Origin: an uncultured Collinsella sp.
Lineage (GTDB): Bacteria > Actinomycetota > Coriobacteriia > Coriobacteriales > Coriobacteriaceae
Assembly: GCA_900541645.1 (NCBI GenBank)
Contig: UQKQ01000003.1
Coordinates: forward strand, 101,228-165,227
Reading direction: 5' to 3'
Length of the DNA: 64,000 nt
Position 1 is the first letter of the stretch; each line of letters opens with the position of its first letter. Under the pieces are notes generated by a model. The model saw only the letters and a program-made list of their open reading frames with translations. It was not told the DNA's origin and made no database searches. This document shows, piece by piece, positions 1 to 8,800 of this stretch. A program made the position numbers and the translations under genes.

Positions 1-266
1 ATCATGGGAGTGTCTTTGTTGGCCGCAAGGAACACCTTTTCCCATAGGGCGTTATCGCTCGCAAAGATCTCGTTTTCCTTTTGCAGCAGCTGCTGGTACA
101 GCTTGGCCGCCTCCTCGGCGCTCGACGGCTTTTGTGCCACAAGCTCGGCAATCTGCGCATCGCCGCTCGTGGCATCCTTCGCGTCGCCCTTGGGGGCAGA
201 GCACGCCGCGAGAGTCAGCGCCAGCACGGGCAGCATCAACAAGGCCGCAATTTTTGACAGTTTCAT
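1..266 (-). CDS. Lipoprotein, 3' part cut off by window edge
   Basis: Only the first 88 codons are visible. The N-terminus is a lipoprotein signal: short charged start, hydrophobic stretch and lipobox LTLAAC with the modifiable Cys at residue 22, so the mature protein should sit on the outer face of the membrane. After the lipobox comes a Ser/Asp/Ala-rich linker, then a mostly helical stretch rich in Gln, Glu and Lys (around residues 50-75). GGAGG lies 4 nt before the ATG at 266. It is the last gene of an apparent three-gene minus-strand operon with the Fe-S membrane protein 35 nt upstream, so a role as the extracytoplasmic partner of that redox protein is plausible but inferred. Family not recognised. 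Confidence 0.8.
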   Translation of the reverse strand, partial: MKLSKIAALLMLPVLALTLAACSAPKGDAKDATSGDAQIAELVAQKPSSAEEAAKLYQQLLQKENEIFASDNALWEKVFLAANKDTPM

Positions 267-301
267 GGTTCCTCCGTTTATATCGAAACTTATATAGGTA
301 C

Positions 302-1213
302 CTATTTGTTTTCGCAGGCCTGCGTGGACTGCGCGGGCCTGTCGCCCGTCACACCCAGCCCGCAGCGAAAGCTAATAGCATCGACGGGGCACGCGCCCAC
401 GCATTTGCCGCAACGAATGCACTCGGCATGGTCGGGCGTACGCGTAACGTCCACGTCCATCTGGCACACCCTGGCGCACTTGCCGCACGAGACGCATTTA
501 CAATGATCGACCTGAATCCCCAGCAACGACACCTTGTTCATGAGCGCATAAAACGCACCGAGGGGGCAAATCCATTTGCAGAAGGGGCGGTAGAACAGCA
601 CGCTCAGCACCGCAACCATAATGAGGATCGCGAGCTTCCAGGTAAAGAGCTTTCCCAGCGCGGAGCGGATTCCCGTATTCATGATGGACAGCGGAATCGC
701 GCCCTCGAGCACGCCCTGCGGGCATATGTACTTGCAAAAGAACGGGTCGCCCATACCCACATCGTTAACCACCAAGACGGGCAGCAGCACCACGGCAAAC
801 AGTAGCACGGCATACTTGATGTACGTGAGCGGCTTGAGCTTTTTCGTGGAGAGCTTTTTGCTGGGAATCTTATGCAGAAGCTCTTGCAGCCATCCAAACG
901 GACACAAAAAGCCGCATACAAAACGCCCCAGCAGCACGCCGATTAGAATGAGCGTTCCGGTGACGTAATACGAAAAGCTAAACTTAGACGAGCCCACCAC
1001 CGACTGAAACGACCCGATGGGGCACGCACCCGAGGCCGCCGGACACGAGTAGCAGTTGAGCCCCGGCACGCAGACGGCTTTGCCCGCTCCCTGGTAGATG
1101 CCGCCCTTGGCAAAGTTAGGCAGGTGAATATTGGTCGCAAGCGTCGCCGCCGCCTGAATCAATCCACGAAATCGCGCTAAAAAATGCGATGCAGTGTTTT
1201 TTCTTTTATCCAA
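302..1213 (-). CDS. NapH/NosR-like membrane 4Fe-4S ferredoxin
   Basis: A 303-residue polytopic membrane protein with the layout of NapH/NosR/CcoG-type electron carriers. Hydrophobic helices carry the paired CP motifs GFLCPFGW (about residue 100) and CKWICPLGAF, and a C-terminal tail carries two ferredoxin motifs, CKCVSCGKCARVC and CIRCGKCVGACP. An additional Cys cluster (CVPGLNCYSCP, about residues 48-57) precedes the first full helix. It probably passes electrons across or along the membrane; the partner is unknown. The reading frame is open to 1291, but a TTG at 1213 is preferred because GGAG sits 10 nt upstream and it overlaps the stop of the small upstream gene by 8 nt, as expected for coupling. 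Confidence 0.85.
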   Translation of the reverse strand: MDKRKNTASHFLARFRGLIQAAATLATNIHLPNFAKGGIYQGAGKAVCVPGLNCYSCPAASGACPIGSFQSVVGSSKFSFSYYVTGTLILIGVLLGRFVCGFLCPFGWLQELLHKIPSKKLSTKKLKPLTYIKYAVLLFAVVLLPVLVVNDVGMGDPFFCKYICPQGVLEGAIPLSIMNTGIRSALGKLFTWKLAILIMVAVLSVLFYRPFCKWICPLGAFYALMNKVSLLGIQVDHCKCVSCGKCARVCQMDVDVTRTPDHAECIRCGKCVGACPVDAISFRCGLGVTGDRPAQSTQACENK

Positions 1214-1382
1214 TTCCGATACACTCCAAGCACAGCCTAATCGCTTTGGCCAGCACGGCATCTGCCTCGCCGCGCATAATTCCAAAGCCAACCATGGCTA
1301 CCCCAACGATCAGCAAAGCCACCTGCGCCACAGGCTTAATCGCTTTGAACAATCTGACCACTCCTTTCGTTTCGCGACCCAT
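1206..1382 (-). CDS. Small CD1871A-type CXXC membrane protein
   Basis: A 58-residue protein read on the minus strand. It has one hydrophobic helix (VALLIVGVAMVGFGIM, about residues 21-36) and ends in RLCLECIGIG, which contains CLEC, the CXXC signature of the short CD1871A-like proteins that often sit before NapH-like ferredoxins. I recognise the family by this ending and context. Start is the ATG at 1382; a GTG seven codons later directly overlapping AAAGGAG is less likely because of spacing. The stop overlaps the start of the ferredoxin gene, so it heads the operon. The CXXC could be redox-active or bind a cofactor; this is not shown by sequence. Confidence 0.7.
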   Translation of the reverse strand: MGRETKGVVRLFKAIKPVAQVALLIVGVAMVGFGIMRGEADAVLAKAIRLCLECIGIG

Positions 1383-1441
1383 TGGACCATACCGACTATA
1401 AAATCCGTGTTAAGCGTGAATGACTATGCAAGGAGAACGTT

Positions 1442-2116
1442 ATGCGCATCTTGGTCGTCGAGGACGAGCGGGCGTTGTGCGATGCGATCGCACGCAGCCT
1501 GCGCAACTTGGCCTATAGCGTCGACTGCTGCTACGACGGGCAGCAGGCCCTCGATCTGCTCGATGTCGAGACCTTTGATCTTGTCGTACTCGACCTCAAC
1601 CTCCCCCATGTCGACGGCATGACCGTGCTCAGGCAACTCAGAACAACTGATTGCGAGACGAAGGTGCTCGTGCTCTCGGCACGCGGCGAGGTCTCTGACA
1701 AGGTAGCAGGGCTCGATGCGGGCGCCAACGATTACCTCGCCAAGCCGTTCCATCTTGAGGAGCTGGCAGCACGCATACGCAGCCTCACGCTCAGGCGCTT
1801 TACGCAAAACGACGTTGTTCTAACCTGTGGATTGTTGAGCTTTGACACCAAGGCGCGCCTCGCCTCCGTGGACGGCGAGACCCTATCCCTCACGCGCAAG
1901 GAGACCGGCATCTTGGAATACCTGATGCTTAACCAGGGGCGGCCGGTGAGCCAGGAAGAGCTTATCGACCACGTATGGGACAGCAGCGTCAACAGCTTTA
2001 GCAACGCGACCCGCGTGCATATCTCGTCGCTGCGAAAAAAGCTGCGCGGTGCGTTGGGGCACGACCCCATCCGCAACCGAATCGGCGAAGGCTACGTTAT
2101 GGAGGACGGCAAATGA
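1442..2116 (+). CDS. OmpR/PhoB-family response regulator
   Basis: A 224-residue two-domain regulator. The receiver domain (about 1-115) has the acidic pair ED at residues 7-8, the phospho-acceptor Asp51 in VVLDLNLP, a switch Ser in VLVLSARG and the conserved Lys in LAKPFHLEE. The C-terminal winged helix (about 125-224) matches the OmpR class, with VWDSSVNSFSNATRVHISSLRKKL-type recognition region and a C-terminal hairpin (GEGYVM). AAGGAGAACGTT precedes the ATG. It overlaps the histidine kinase gene by four bases (ATGA), so the two form a two-component system. The divergent Fe-S operon (start 1382) is a candidate target; this is inference from position only. Confidence 0.95.
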   Translation: MRILVVEDERALCDAIARSLRNLAYSVDCCYDGQQALDLLDVETFDLVVLDLNLPHVDGMTVLRQLRTTDCETKVLVLSARGEVSDKVAGLDAGANDYLAKPFHLEELAARIRSLTLRRFTQNDVVLTCGLLSFDTKARLASVDGETLSLTRKETGILEYLMLNQGRPVSQEELIDHVWDSSVNSFSNATRVHISSLRKKLRGALGHDPIRNRIGEGYVMEDGK

Positions 2117-3261
2117 AGCGGCTGTCGCTGCAGTGGCGCATCACGTTGATGACGGCACTGCTGATATGTTCGACCTGCGTACTTATGAATTGCCTGGTTG
2201 GCTACTCCGGCATGCGCTACATGGACTCGATTGGTGCAGAAGCGTCGGCGCACAGCAAGGTGGAGGCGGCCTCGCCCAGCTCATTTGACCCGACAAACAA
2301 AGAGCTCGACGACGCGCTGACCATCGTCGTGAACGACGCCCAAGAATCGTTTGGCGCGACGAGCTGGTATATAACTGCGGCGGTGACGCTGCTCGGCGGC
2401 GTGCTGGCCTACTTTGTAAGCGGGCGCGCACTGCGACCGCTGCGCTTCTTTGCGACGCAAGTCGAGAGCGTGCGGCCCGACAACCTCGCTGACACAAAAA
2501 TCAGCGAGGACGTGCCCTCTGAACTCAGGCGTTGCAGCGCGTCGTTTAACGACATGATTGCCCGCCTTGACGAGGGATTTTCCGCACAAAGACAGTTTAC
2601 GGGCAATGCGGCGCACGAGCTGCGCACGCCACTTGCGCTCATGCAGGCCCAGGTTGAGCTTTTTTGCGCCGAGCACCCCGACGCCGACGCCGATACAGCG
2701 AGCCTGCTCGGGCTGCTGCAGGAGCAGACCGAGCGGATGACGCACATGACAAAGACCCTGCTCGAGATGAGCGAGCTGCGCAGTGTCCCTTGCAACGATG
2801 CGATTGACCTGGCGCCGATGATCGAAGAAGTACTCACGGACCTGGCGCCCCTTGCCGAGCAAAAAGACATCACGCTTACAAGTGAGGGCGACGCGCAAAC
2901 GATCGGCAGCGATACGCTAATCTATCGGCTGCTGTTCAACTTGGCCGAAAACGCCATACGTTACAGCGCGCCCAACTCGACCGTGCAAATCAACGCCTGC
3001 GCCGAAGGCGACCGCGTGCTGCTACGCGTGCGCGACCAGGGGCCGGGCATTCCCGAGCAATACCAGACGAGCATCTTTCAGCCCTTCTTTCGCGTCGACA
3101 AATCGCGCAGCAGGGCATACGGCGGCGTGGGGCTGGGACTTGCGCTGGTCTGGGAGATTGCCGCGCTCCACGGCGGCTCCATCGAGGTCGAAGAGAGCTC
3201 GGAGCGCGGAACGACCATGCTCGTAACCCTTCCCACTCGCGCGCTCGGCTCATCAAAATAA
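2113..3261 (+). CDS. Membrane sensor histidine kinase
   Basis: A 382-residue kinase, partner of the response regulator just upstream (start overlaps its stop). There are two membrane helices (about residues 8-32 and 84-104) enclosing a short extracytoplasmic loop of about 50 residues, then a HAMP-like linker. The phospho-acceptor region contains FTGNAAHELRTP with His168, followed by an HATPase domain with LAENAIRY (N box), DQGPGIP (G1), FFRVDKSRSR (F box) and GGVGLGLALV (G2). All catalytic boxes are intact. The small sensor loop gives no hint of the ligand. Confidence 0.95.
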   Translation: MKRLSLQWRITLMTALLICSTCVLMNCLVGYSGMRYMDSIGAEASAHSKVEAASPSSFDPTNKELDDALTIVVNDAQESFGATSWYITAAVTLLGGVLAYFVSGRALRPLRFFATQVESVRPDNLADTKISEDVPSELRRCSASFNDMIARLDEGFSAQRQFTGNAAHELRTPLALMQAQVELFCAEHPDADADTASLLGLLQEQTERMTHMTKTLLEMSELRSVPCNDAIDLAPMIEEVLTDLAPLAEQKDITLTSEGDAQTIGSDTLIYRLLFNLAENAIRYSAPNSTVQINACAEGDRVLLRVRDQGPGIPEQYQTSIFQPFFRVDKSRSRAYGGVGLGLALVWEIAALHGGSIEVEESSERGTTMLVTLPTRALGSSK

Positions 3262-3266
3262 CGAAC

Positions 3267-3296
3267 GGGACGGCACGCCGTGTGGCGCACCGTCCC
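3267..3296 (+). terminator. Hairpin after the two-component operon
   Basis: A GGGACGG arm pairs with CCGTCCC 16 nt later, with a further GCC/GGC pairing around a GTGT loop. It starts 6 nt after the kinase stop. No T-run follows, so it is either a weak terminator or a 3' stabilising stem. Confidence 0.5.
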
Positions 3297-3311
3297 GCAC
3301 ATATCATCGCC

Positions 3312-3344
3312 GATGTGACAAAGGGACTGTCCCTTCGTCACATC
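3312..3344. repeat. Palindromic intergenic hairpin of a dispersed type
   Basis: A 16-bp arm beginning GATGTGACAAAGGGAC is followed after a single T by its reverse complement with one mismatch. The pattern (ACAAAGGGAC at the apex) is echoed by the hairpin at 47651-47685. It lies between convergent genes and may serve as a bidirectional terminator. Confidence 0.6.
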
Positions 3345-3377
3345 TGCTAGTTCTCGTCGCCTACCAGCTGAGTTAGC

Positions 3378-4358
3378 TTACTCCCACTCCACCGTACCGA
3401 CGGGCTTAGGCGTGAGGTCGTAGCACACGCGGCAGATGCCGGGAACCTCGGCGGTGACGCGAGCGGTAATACGCTTGAGTAGCGCCCAGTCGAGCTCGGG
3501 AACCTCGGCAGTCATGACATCGACGGTGTTGATGCAGCGGATGATGCAGGGCCAATCGTAGGCGCGCTTGCCCTCGCGCACACCGGTTGCGCGGAAGTCG
3601 GGCACGACGGCAAAATACTGCCAGATGGTCAGACCGGCCTTGTCGATCTCCTCGCGCACGATGGCGTCGGCTTCGCGCAGCGCCTCAAGACGGTCGCGGG
3701 TGATGGCACCAAGGCAGCGGACGCCCAGGCCGGGACCGGGGAACGGCTGGCGCTCAACCATGTTCTCGGGCAGGCCGAGCTCGCGACCCACGACGCGGAC
3801 CTCGTCCTTGTACAGCAGTTTGACGGGCTCGCAGAGCTCAAACTGCAGATCCTCGGGCAGACCGCCCACGTTGTGGTGAGCCTTCACGCCGTCTTGGGAC
3901 TCCAGGATGTCGGGATAGATGGTGCCCTGGGCGAGGAAGCTGACCTCATCGCCAACCTTGCGGGCCTCCTCCTCGAACACGCGAATGAACTCGGCGCCGA
4001 TAATCTTACGCTTGGCCTCGGGCTCCTCGACGTCCACGAGCTTGTCCAGGAAGCGATCTGTGGCGTCAACGTAAACCAGGTTGGCATCCATCTGATTCTT
4101 GAAGACGTCGACGACCTGCTCGCTCTCGCCCTTGCGCATCAGGCCGTGGTTAACATGCACGCAAATGAGCTGCTTGCCGATGGCCTTGATGAGCAGGGCC
4201 GCGACAACCGAACTGTCGACACCACCGGAAAGAGCCAGCAGGACCTTTTTGTCGCCGATCTGCTCGCGGATTGCAGCGACCTGCTCTTCGATGAACGCCT
4301 GGGCAAGTTCGGGAGTGGTGATACGTACCATGTCGTCGGGACGCTTGTTGGGATCCAT
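3378..4358 (-). CDS. GMP synthase ATP-pyrophosphatase subunit (no glutaminase domain)
   Basis: A 326-residue protein equal to the C-terminal two thirds of GuaA. The N-terminal PP-loop LALSGGVDSS (residues 41-50) activates XMP by adenylylation, and the C-terminal dimerisation domain carries FPGPGLGVR and ends in the GuaA signature TVEWE. The class I glutamine amidotransferase domain is absent: the ATG at 4358 has AAGGAG 6 nt upstream and only about 35 residues precede the PP-loop. It must use free ammonia or a separate amidotransferase, as the archaeal GuaAb subunit does. A full-length guaA is encoded at 32328-33926, so this is a second, divergent copy. No partner amidotransferase was found next to it. 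Confidence 0.9.
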   Translation of the reverse strand: MDPNKRPDDMVRITTPELAQAFIEEQVAAIREQIGDKKVLLALSGGVDSSVVAALLIKAIGKQLICVHVNHGLMRKGESEQVVDVFKNQMDANLVYVDATDRFLDKLVDVEEPEAKRKIIGAEFIRVFEEEARKVGDEVSFLAQGTIYPDILESQDGVKAHHNVGGLPEDLQFELCEPVKLLYKDEVRVVGRELGLPENMVERQPFPGPGLGVRCLGAITRDRLEALREADAIVREEIDKAGLTIWQYFAVVPDFRATGVREGKRAYDWPCIIRCINTVDVMTAEVPELDWALLKRITARVTAEVPGICRVCYDLTPKPVGTVEWE

Positions 4359-4655
4359 GCAGAGCTCCTTCTCGGTTCGATGGAAATGCGCCGCGCGTAT
4401 GCAGACGCACCGTCATATGACCTCATTATATGCAGAACGAGATACGTTTCCCATCGCTGCGACAGAGCTTTTTGCAGGGGCGGCAGTTTTTCTATATCCC
4501 AAGGTCAGCTAGACTTCGGTAGCCACCTTGGGAGCATCGCCAATAGACTCTTCCTTTATACGTTCGGCACAATCGTAGGCGATACCCACAAATTCCAGTC
4601 CCGAGCAACAAGAGTACAATTGCTGCTAGTGTTGCCAGCTGTTGGGAGATGGAAG

Positions 4656-5660
4656 ATGGACTGCGATGGCTACCCATGCGTTCCCATGCCGTTGATGTGC
4701 ACTGCCTTTGTGCCGGGGCAGATTGACGCTGCGGTTGCAGGCATTTCCGACCCCGATTCACGCACCATCGCCACGGCAGAAGCGCTGTACTATCGCGGAC
4801 AGGCCGCCCTCGCTGCCAAAACGGCGCGCCCCTATCTTGACGCCACCGACCCCGCACTGCGCTATTCCGCATGCTTTATCTGCGGATACGCCAGTCTGTC
4901 GCTCAACCGTATCGCCGACGCCCGCCGTTGTCTTGCGGGCATCCTCGATACGCCAACTGACGAGGAATCACCCGCCGTCCACGCCACGCATATCCTGTTC
5001 ACCTCGGCCGCAAACGTCCTGCTGCACCTGCCTTCCCCGTATTCTGCCGAAGAGTTTTATCCGCTTGCGGCGCATCTGCCCGAAGGCCTGCGCCTGTTCG
5101 CCAGCTACGTGATGGCGCATGCCCTGTACCTGCGCGGCGAATATGGCCGCAGTCTGGGCATGGCGGAAAACGCCCTGATCATGAAACAGGGAAGCTATCC
5201 GATCTCGGAACTGTTCCTGCACCTGGCAGCTTCCATGGCACGCATGAGCCTCAAGGACATCGACGCCGCAAAGGCACACTTCGGAACCGCTTGGAACATT
5301 GCGCGTCCCGACGGCCTTATTGAGCTCATTGGCGAGCATCACGGCCTTTTACAGGGGCTCATCGAGGCGTGCCTAAAAACGCAATACCCTGACGACTTCG
5401 CGCGCATCATCGAGATCACGTACCGCTTCAGCTACGGCTGGCGGCGCATCCACAACCCCGATTCGGGCGAGGACGTGGCCGACGATCTAACGACCACGGA
5501 ATTCACCATGGCCATGCTCGCCTGTCGTGGGTGGACCAACGCCGAAATCGCACGCCATATGGGCGTGTCGCCGGGCACTGTTAAAAACCGCCTATCCGGC
5601 GTATATGCAAAGCTTGGCATCGGCACGCGCGCCGAGCTGGTCGCGCATATGTTGCGTTAG
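4656..5660 (+). CDS. LuxR-type regulator with helical sensor region
   Basis: A 334-residue protein. The last 60 residues are a LuxR helix-turn-helix: LTTTEFTMAMLACRGWTNAEIARHMGVSPGTVKNRLSGVYAKLGI is split here into its landmarks TTTEFTMAML, GWTNAEIARHM and TVKNRLSGVY. The N-terminal 270 residues are Ala/Leu-rich repeated helices (for example ALYYRGQAALAAK and MAHALYLRGEYGRSLGMAENA) resembling TPR-like repeats. The frame is open far upstream, but the ATG at 4656 has GGGAG 7 nt before it and upstream sequence lies antisense to the GMP synthase gene. It is 157 nt upstream of the large surface protein gene on the same strand and is a candidate regulator of it. Confidence 0.85.
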   Translation: MDCDGYPCVPMPLMCTAFVPGQIDAAVAGISDPDSRTIATAEALYYRGQAALAAKTARPYLDATDPALRYSACFICGYASLSLNRIADARRCLAGILDTPTDEESPAVHATHILFTSAANVLLHLPSPYSAEEFYPLAAHLPEGLRLFASYVMAHALYLRGEYGRSLGMAENALIMKQGSYPISELFLHLAASMARMSLKDIDAAKAHFGTAWNIARPDGLIELIGEHHGLLQGLIEACLKTQYPDDFARIIEITYRFSYGWRRIHNPDSGEDVADDLTTTEFTMAMLACRGWTNAEIARHMGVSPGTVKNRLSGVYAKLGIGTRAELVAHMLR

Positions 5661-5817
5661 CGACCGGGCTGACCGGCGTATCGAAAGCACTCCGGAGGCC
5701 TGACGCTTTCGCGCGCTCAAATTGGACATTTTGGCCATCGAACGGCACTACCGCCACGGGGCACCTTCTCGCAAAATTGGATTATTTCCACCGATATTTG
5801 CGGGATGGGAGCCAAAA

Positions 5818-8800
5818 ATGCTTGATCGCCGTTCGTTACTTGTTGCCGGAGCGTCCTCGCTAGCGAGCATCATGTTACCGCGCGTGCCGGGAAGCGCAAA
5901 CGCCTTCATATTGCCGTTCGCGCCCACCGAAGCCTATGCCGACGAAAAAGACCCCTTCAGGGTGCTCGTTCTCTCGCGCACCATGTTTGGTGTGGTCGTG
6001 GTCGACGTCGCCAACAAGAATATGCCTGTCAAGGGAGCCCAGGTCACGCTCACGTCGCGCTATGCCGCAGGCAAGCAGCTCACCGCCACGACCGATGACG
6101 AAGGCACGGCCATCTTTGAGGTCGCGCCGCTTTCGGAAGGCTACGTAGACGAGGCGACGCTTCTCGACGCGTACGACTTTAACGGCGGCATCTCCATTAG
6201 CATGGCGGGCTACCGCGATGTCGAGATTCCCCTTGCGCGTATCCAGGGCGGCACCGCCATAACCGCGCCCACGCGTCCGCTTTCCGACGGCGAGCCGTAC
6301 TTTCGCCAGCTCACATTCGACGAATGGGACATCCAATACGCTGAAGCCACGTTCATGGCATTGCCGAAGAACGACACGGCAAACGAGCAGCCCGATACGC
6401 ACGCCTTTACCGTGCAGGCACGTCTGCCACAGGGTGGACAGGCAACGCTGCGCATCAACAAAGTGACGCCTGCCGCGGGCAGCTCGCCCGAAACCGTCAC
6501 GCAGATCGGTCAGATCAAGGCCAGCGCATCGGGTTCGGATAATCTGGCAACGTTCACACTCGAAGACAAGTTTCTCGACGCGGCATCGGGCCTTCTGGAA
6601 GAAGGGTGCAAGCTGCGCTTTGTCCTCGACTATCAGGGCAAGACCTACACGCTCTCATCCCATATGGCCGTTGTCACCGCGCCGGCCGCAAAGTCGGAAT
6701 CGGGCTCGACCACCATCATTCCCACCACTATGGACCAAGAGATCACTCCGTTTGATTTCCCAGCGGCGTTTCCCGGCATCGGCGGCAACAAGTTCACCTG
6801 CTGGATGCCCTCGTTCCCCATTCTGTTCGATTTCTCGTTTGCCGGGTACGTACTGTTTGGCGGAGGATACAAACCAGCCAGCTATATGAACGATTCGGGC
6901 AATCCGGATCCGGAGTACTGGAAGAAGTCACCGCGTGAGTCGGGCGCCAAGCAGGCAAACCGCTACCTCGACGAGATGGAGGGGAAGTGGAATCAGTACA
7001 AGAGTATGAGTGCCGGTTCGGGTACCGATCCAAGGAACACCAAGCTGCTTCGCCATCACTGCACACTGCTGTTCACGATGGATATCGCCACGCAGCTGTA
7101 CGGATCGCTCGCCTACGACTGGGTGGGCAAAACCTGGGGTGACAACAACGATCCCGCATATGGCAATATTAAGGCCCTCTTCCAAGTAAGAACCGACCTC
7201 AATTGGACTGAGCAGTTTACCCTGGGACCGGTGCCGTTTTTCCTAAACGTCAACCCCTGGGTGCTGGCAAAACTGGCGCTCGCCGTGGGCGCCCACACGC
7301 ACGGCAGCGGCGCGGCGTTTTTTAAAAACATTTCGCTCGACTATTCCAACACGTCGGGCTCGTTCACCATCCAGATCGGACTTGCCGTCACCTTTGGCGC
7401 CGGCGTTGCAGGCGTCGCTTCGTCTGCCGTGCGCGGCGCCGCATCCCTCACGCTGTTCATTGGGTACGAGAAGGCAGATGGACACCAGCTTCCGCGGCTG
7501 CGCGTAGGTGCAGACGTCGATGTCGACGTGATACTCCAGTTCGTAATGTTCAAGTGGACCACCAAGGCTTGGTCGGGGTCGTGGCCCACACTCATCGATT
7601 CGTGGAATATGTCGGTGAACAATGGCGACCAGTATGTGCTCCAGCGTTCCGAGCTCGCATTGGGTGGGGATACGCCTTACACGCTGGATGCCCGCTTCGG
7701 CTCGGCCGGCAGCATCGAGGCGGGCGGCGTGCCGCAATTTATCGCATCGGCCACCATCGTCACCAACGCCGAGTTGCTCGCACGCGCCGAGGTTAAGGCC
7801 ACTGCCGTAAACGCCGCGCCTGTCGTGCGCGATTGGGATCAAGCGGTCACGCGCATTGAGCTCGAGGCGGATTCAGAAAGCGACGACACGGGACAGATCG
7901 AGCATTTCGTCCATGCACTGGTAGAGAACGACGAAAACGCCGCGCCGATGTATGAGTACACCTACATCGGTCAGTCAACGAACGCCGTTGCGGACCCGAA
8001 CGCCAATTCTGCCGGCGTGTCGGAGGACGAGCGTGGCGGCATAAAACCCTCGAGCGACAACGTGCTGTTTTCCGGCGTGCTCAGCGAAGCCCACATGAAG
8101 CTAACGATGATTGCCGGCGTAGAATGCCTGTTCCGTATCGCCTCGGTGCGCTACGGCGACAATGGCCGCTCGCGCCTGGTGGTGCACACAAAGGCAAACG
8201 GCACGTGGTCCGCTCCCACGCCCGTGGACTTTCCCCTTGGGTTTGGCGAGAACGACGTGGAGCGCGACAGCATATACGATTACGACTTCGACGTGGTGGA
8301 ATATACGGACGGTAGAGGAAACCAGGATGCCTACGTGCTGCTGGTCTCGGGCGAGCGCCCCGCCGGCGACAATACTCTTTTCGATACGGCAAGCACAGCC
8401 GGTATGCTGTCCGTTGTGCGCCTGCGCATAAGTAATGACGAGATCCGCGTGGTGTCGCATGCGTCATGGCGCAGCATCTCGCGCGGCCGCCTGCAAGAGG
8501 ATGGCTACCATTGCCTTCAGTGCCCGCGTATCACGGTGGGCAAGACGCTGGTCGACGGGCGCCTGTCGGGTGCCTACCTCCACCGCCGCGGAACCTCCGC
8601 AGAAAAGGCGCTCGGCAACGAGGCTGAGGTTGCGCTGGAGTGCTTTACCCTGTGGTCGGACGTTTCGGGCGACAGCCTGACGTTCCGCCAAGTTCTCCGC
8701 TTTCCGCAAGCACCGTCGAGTATCGAGCTGGGCGAGCCCGAAAATATCAACGGCAAAATGGTGGTGCCCGTTGCGTACGAGACCGCAGACGGCTGCGGCT

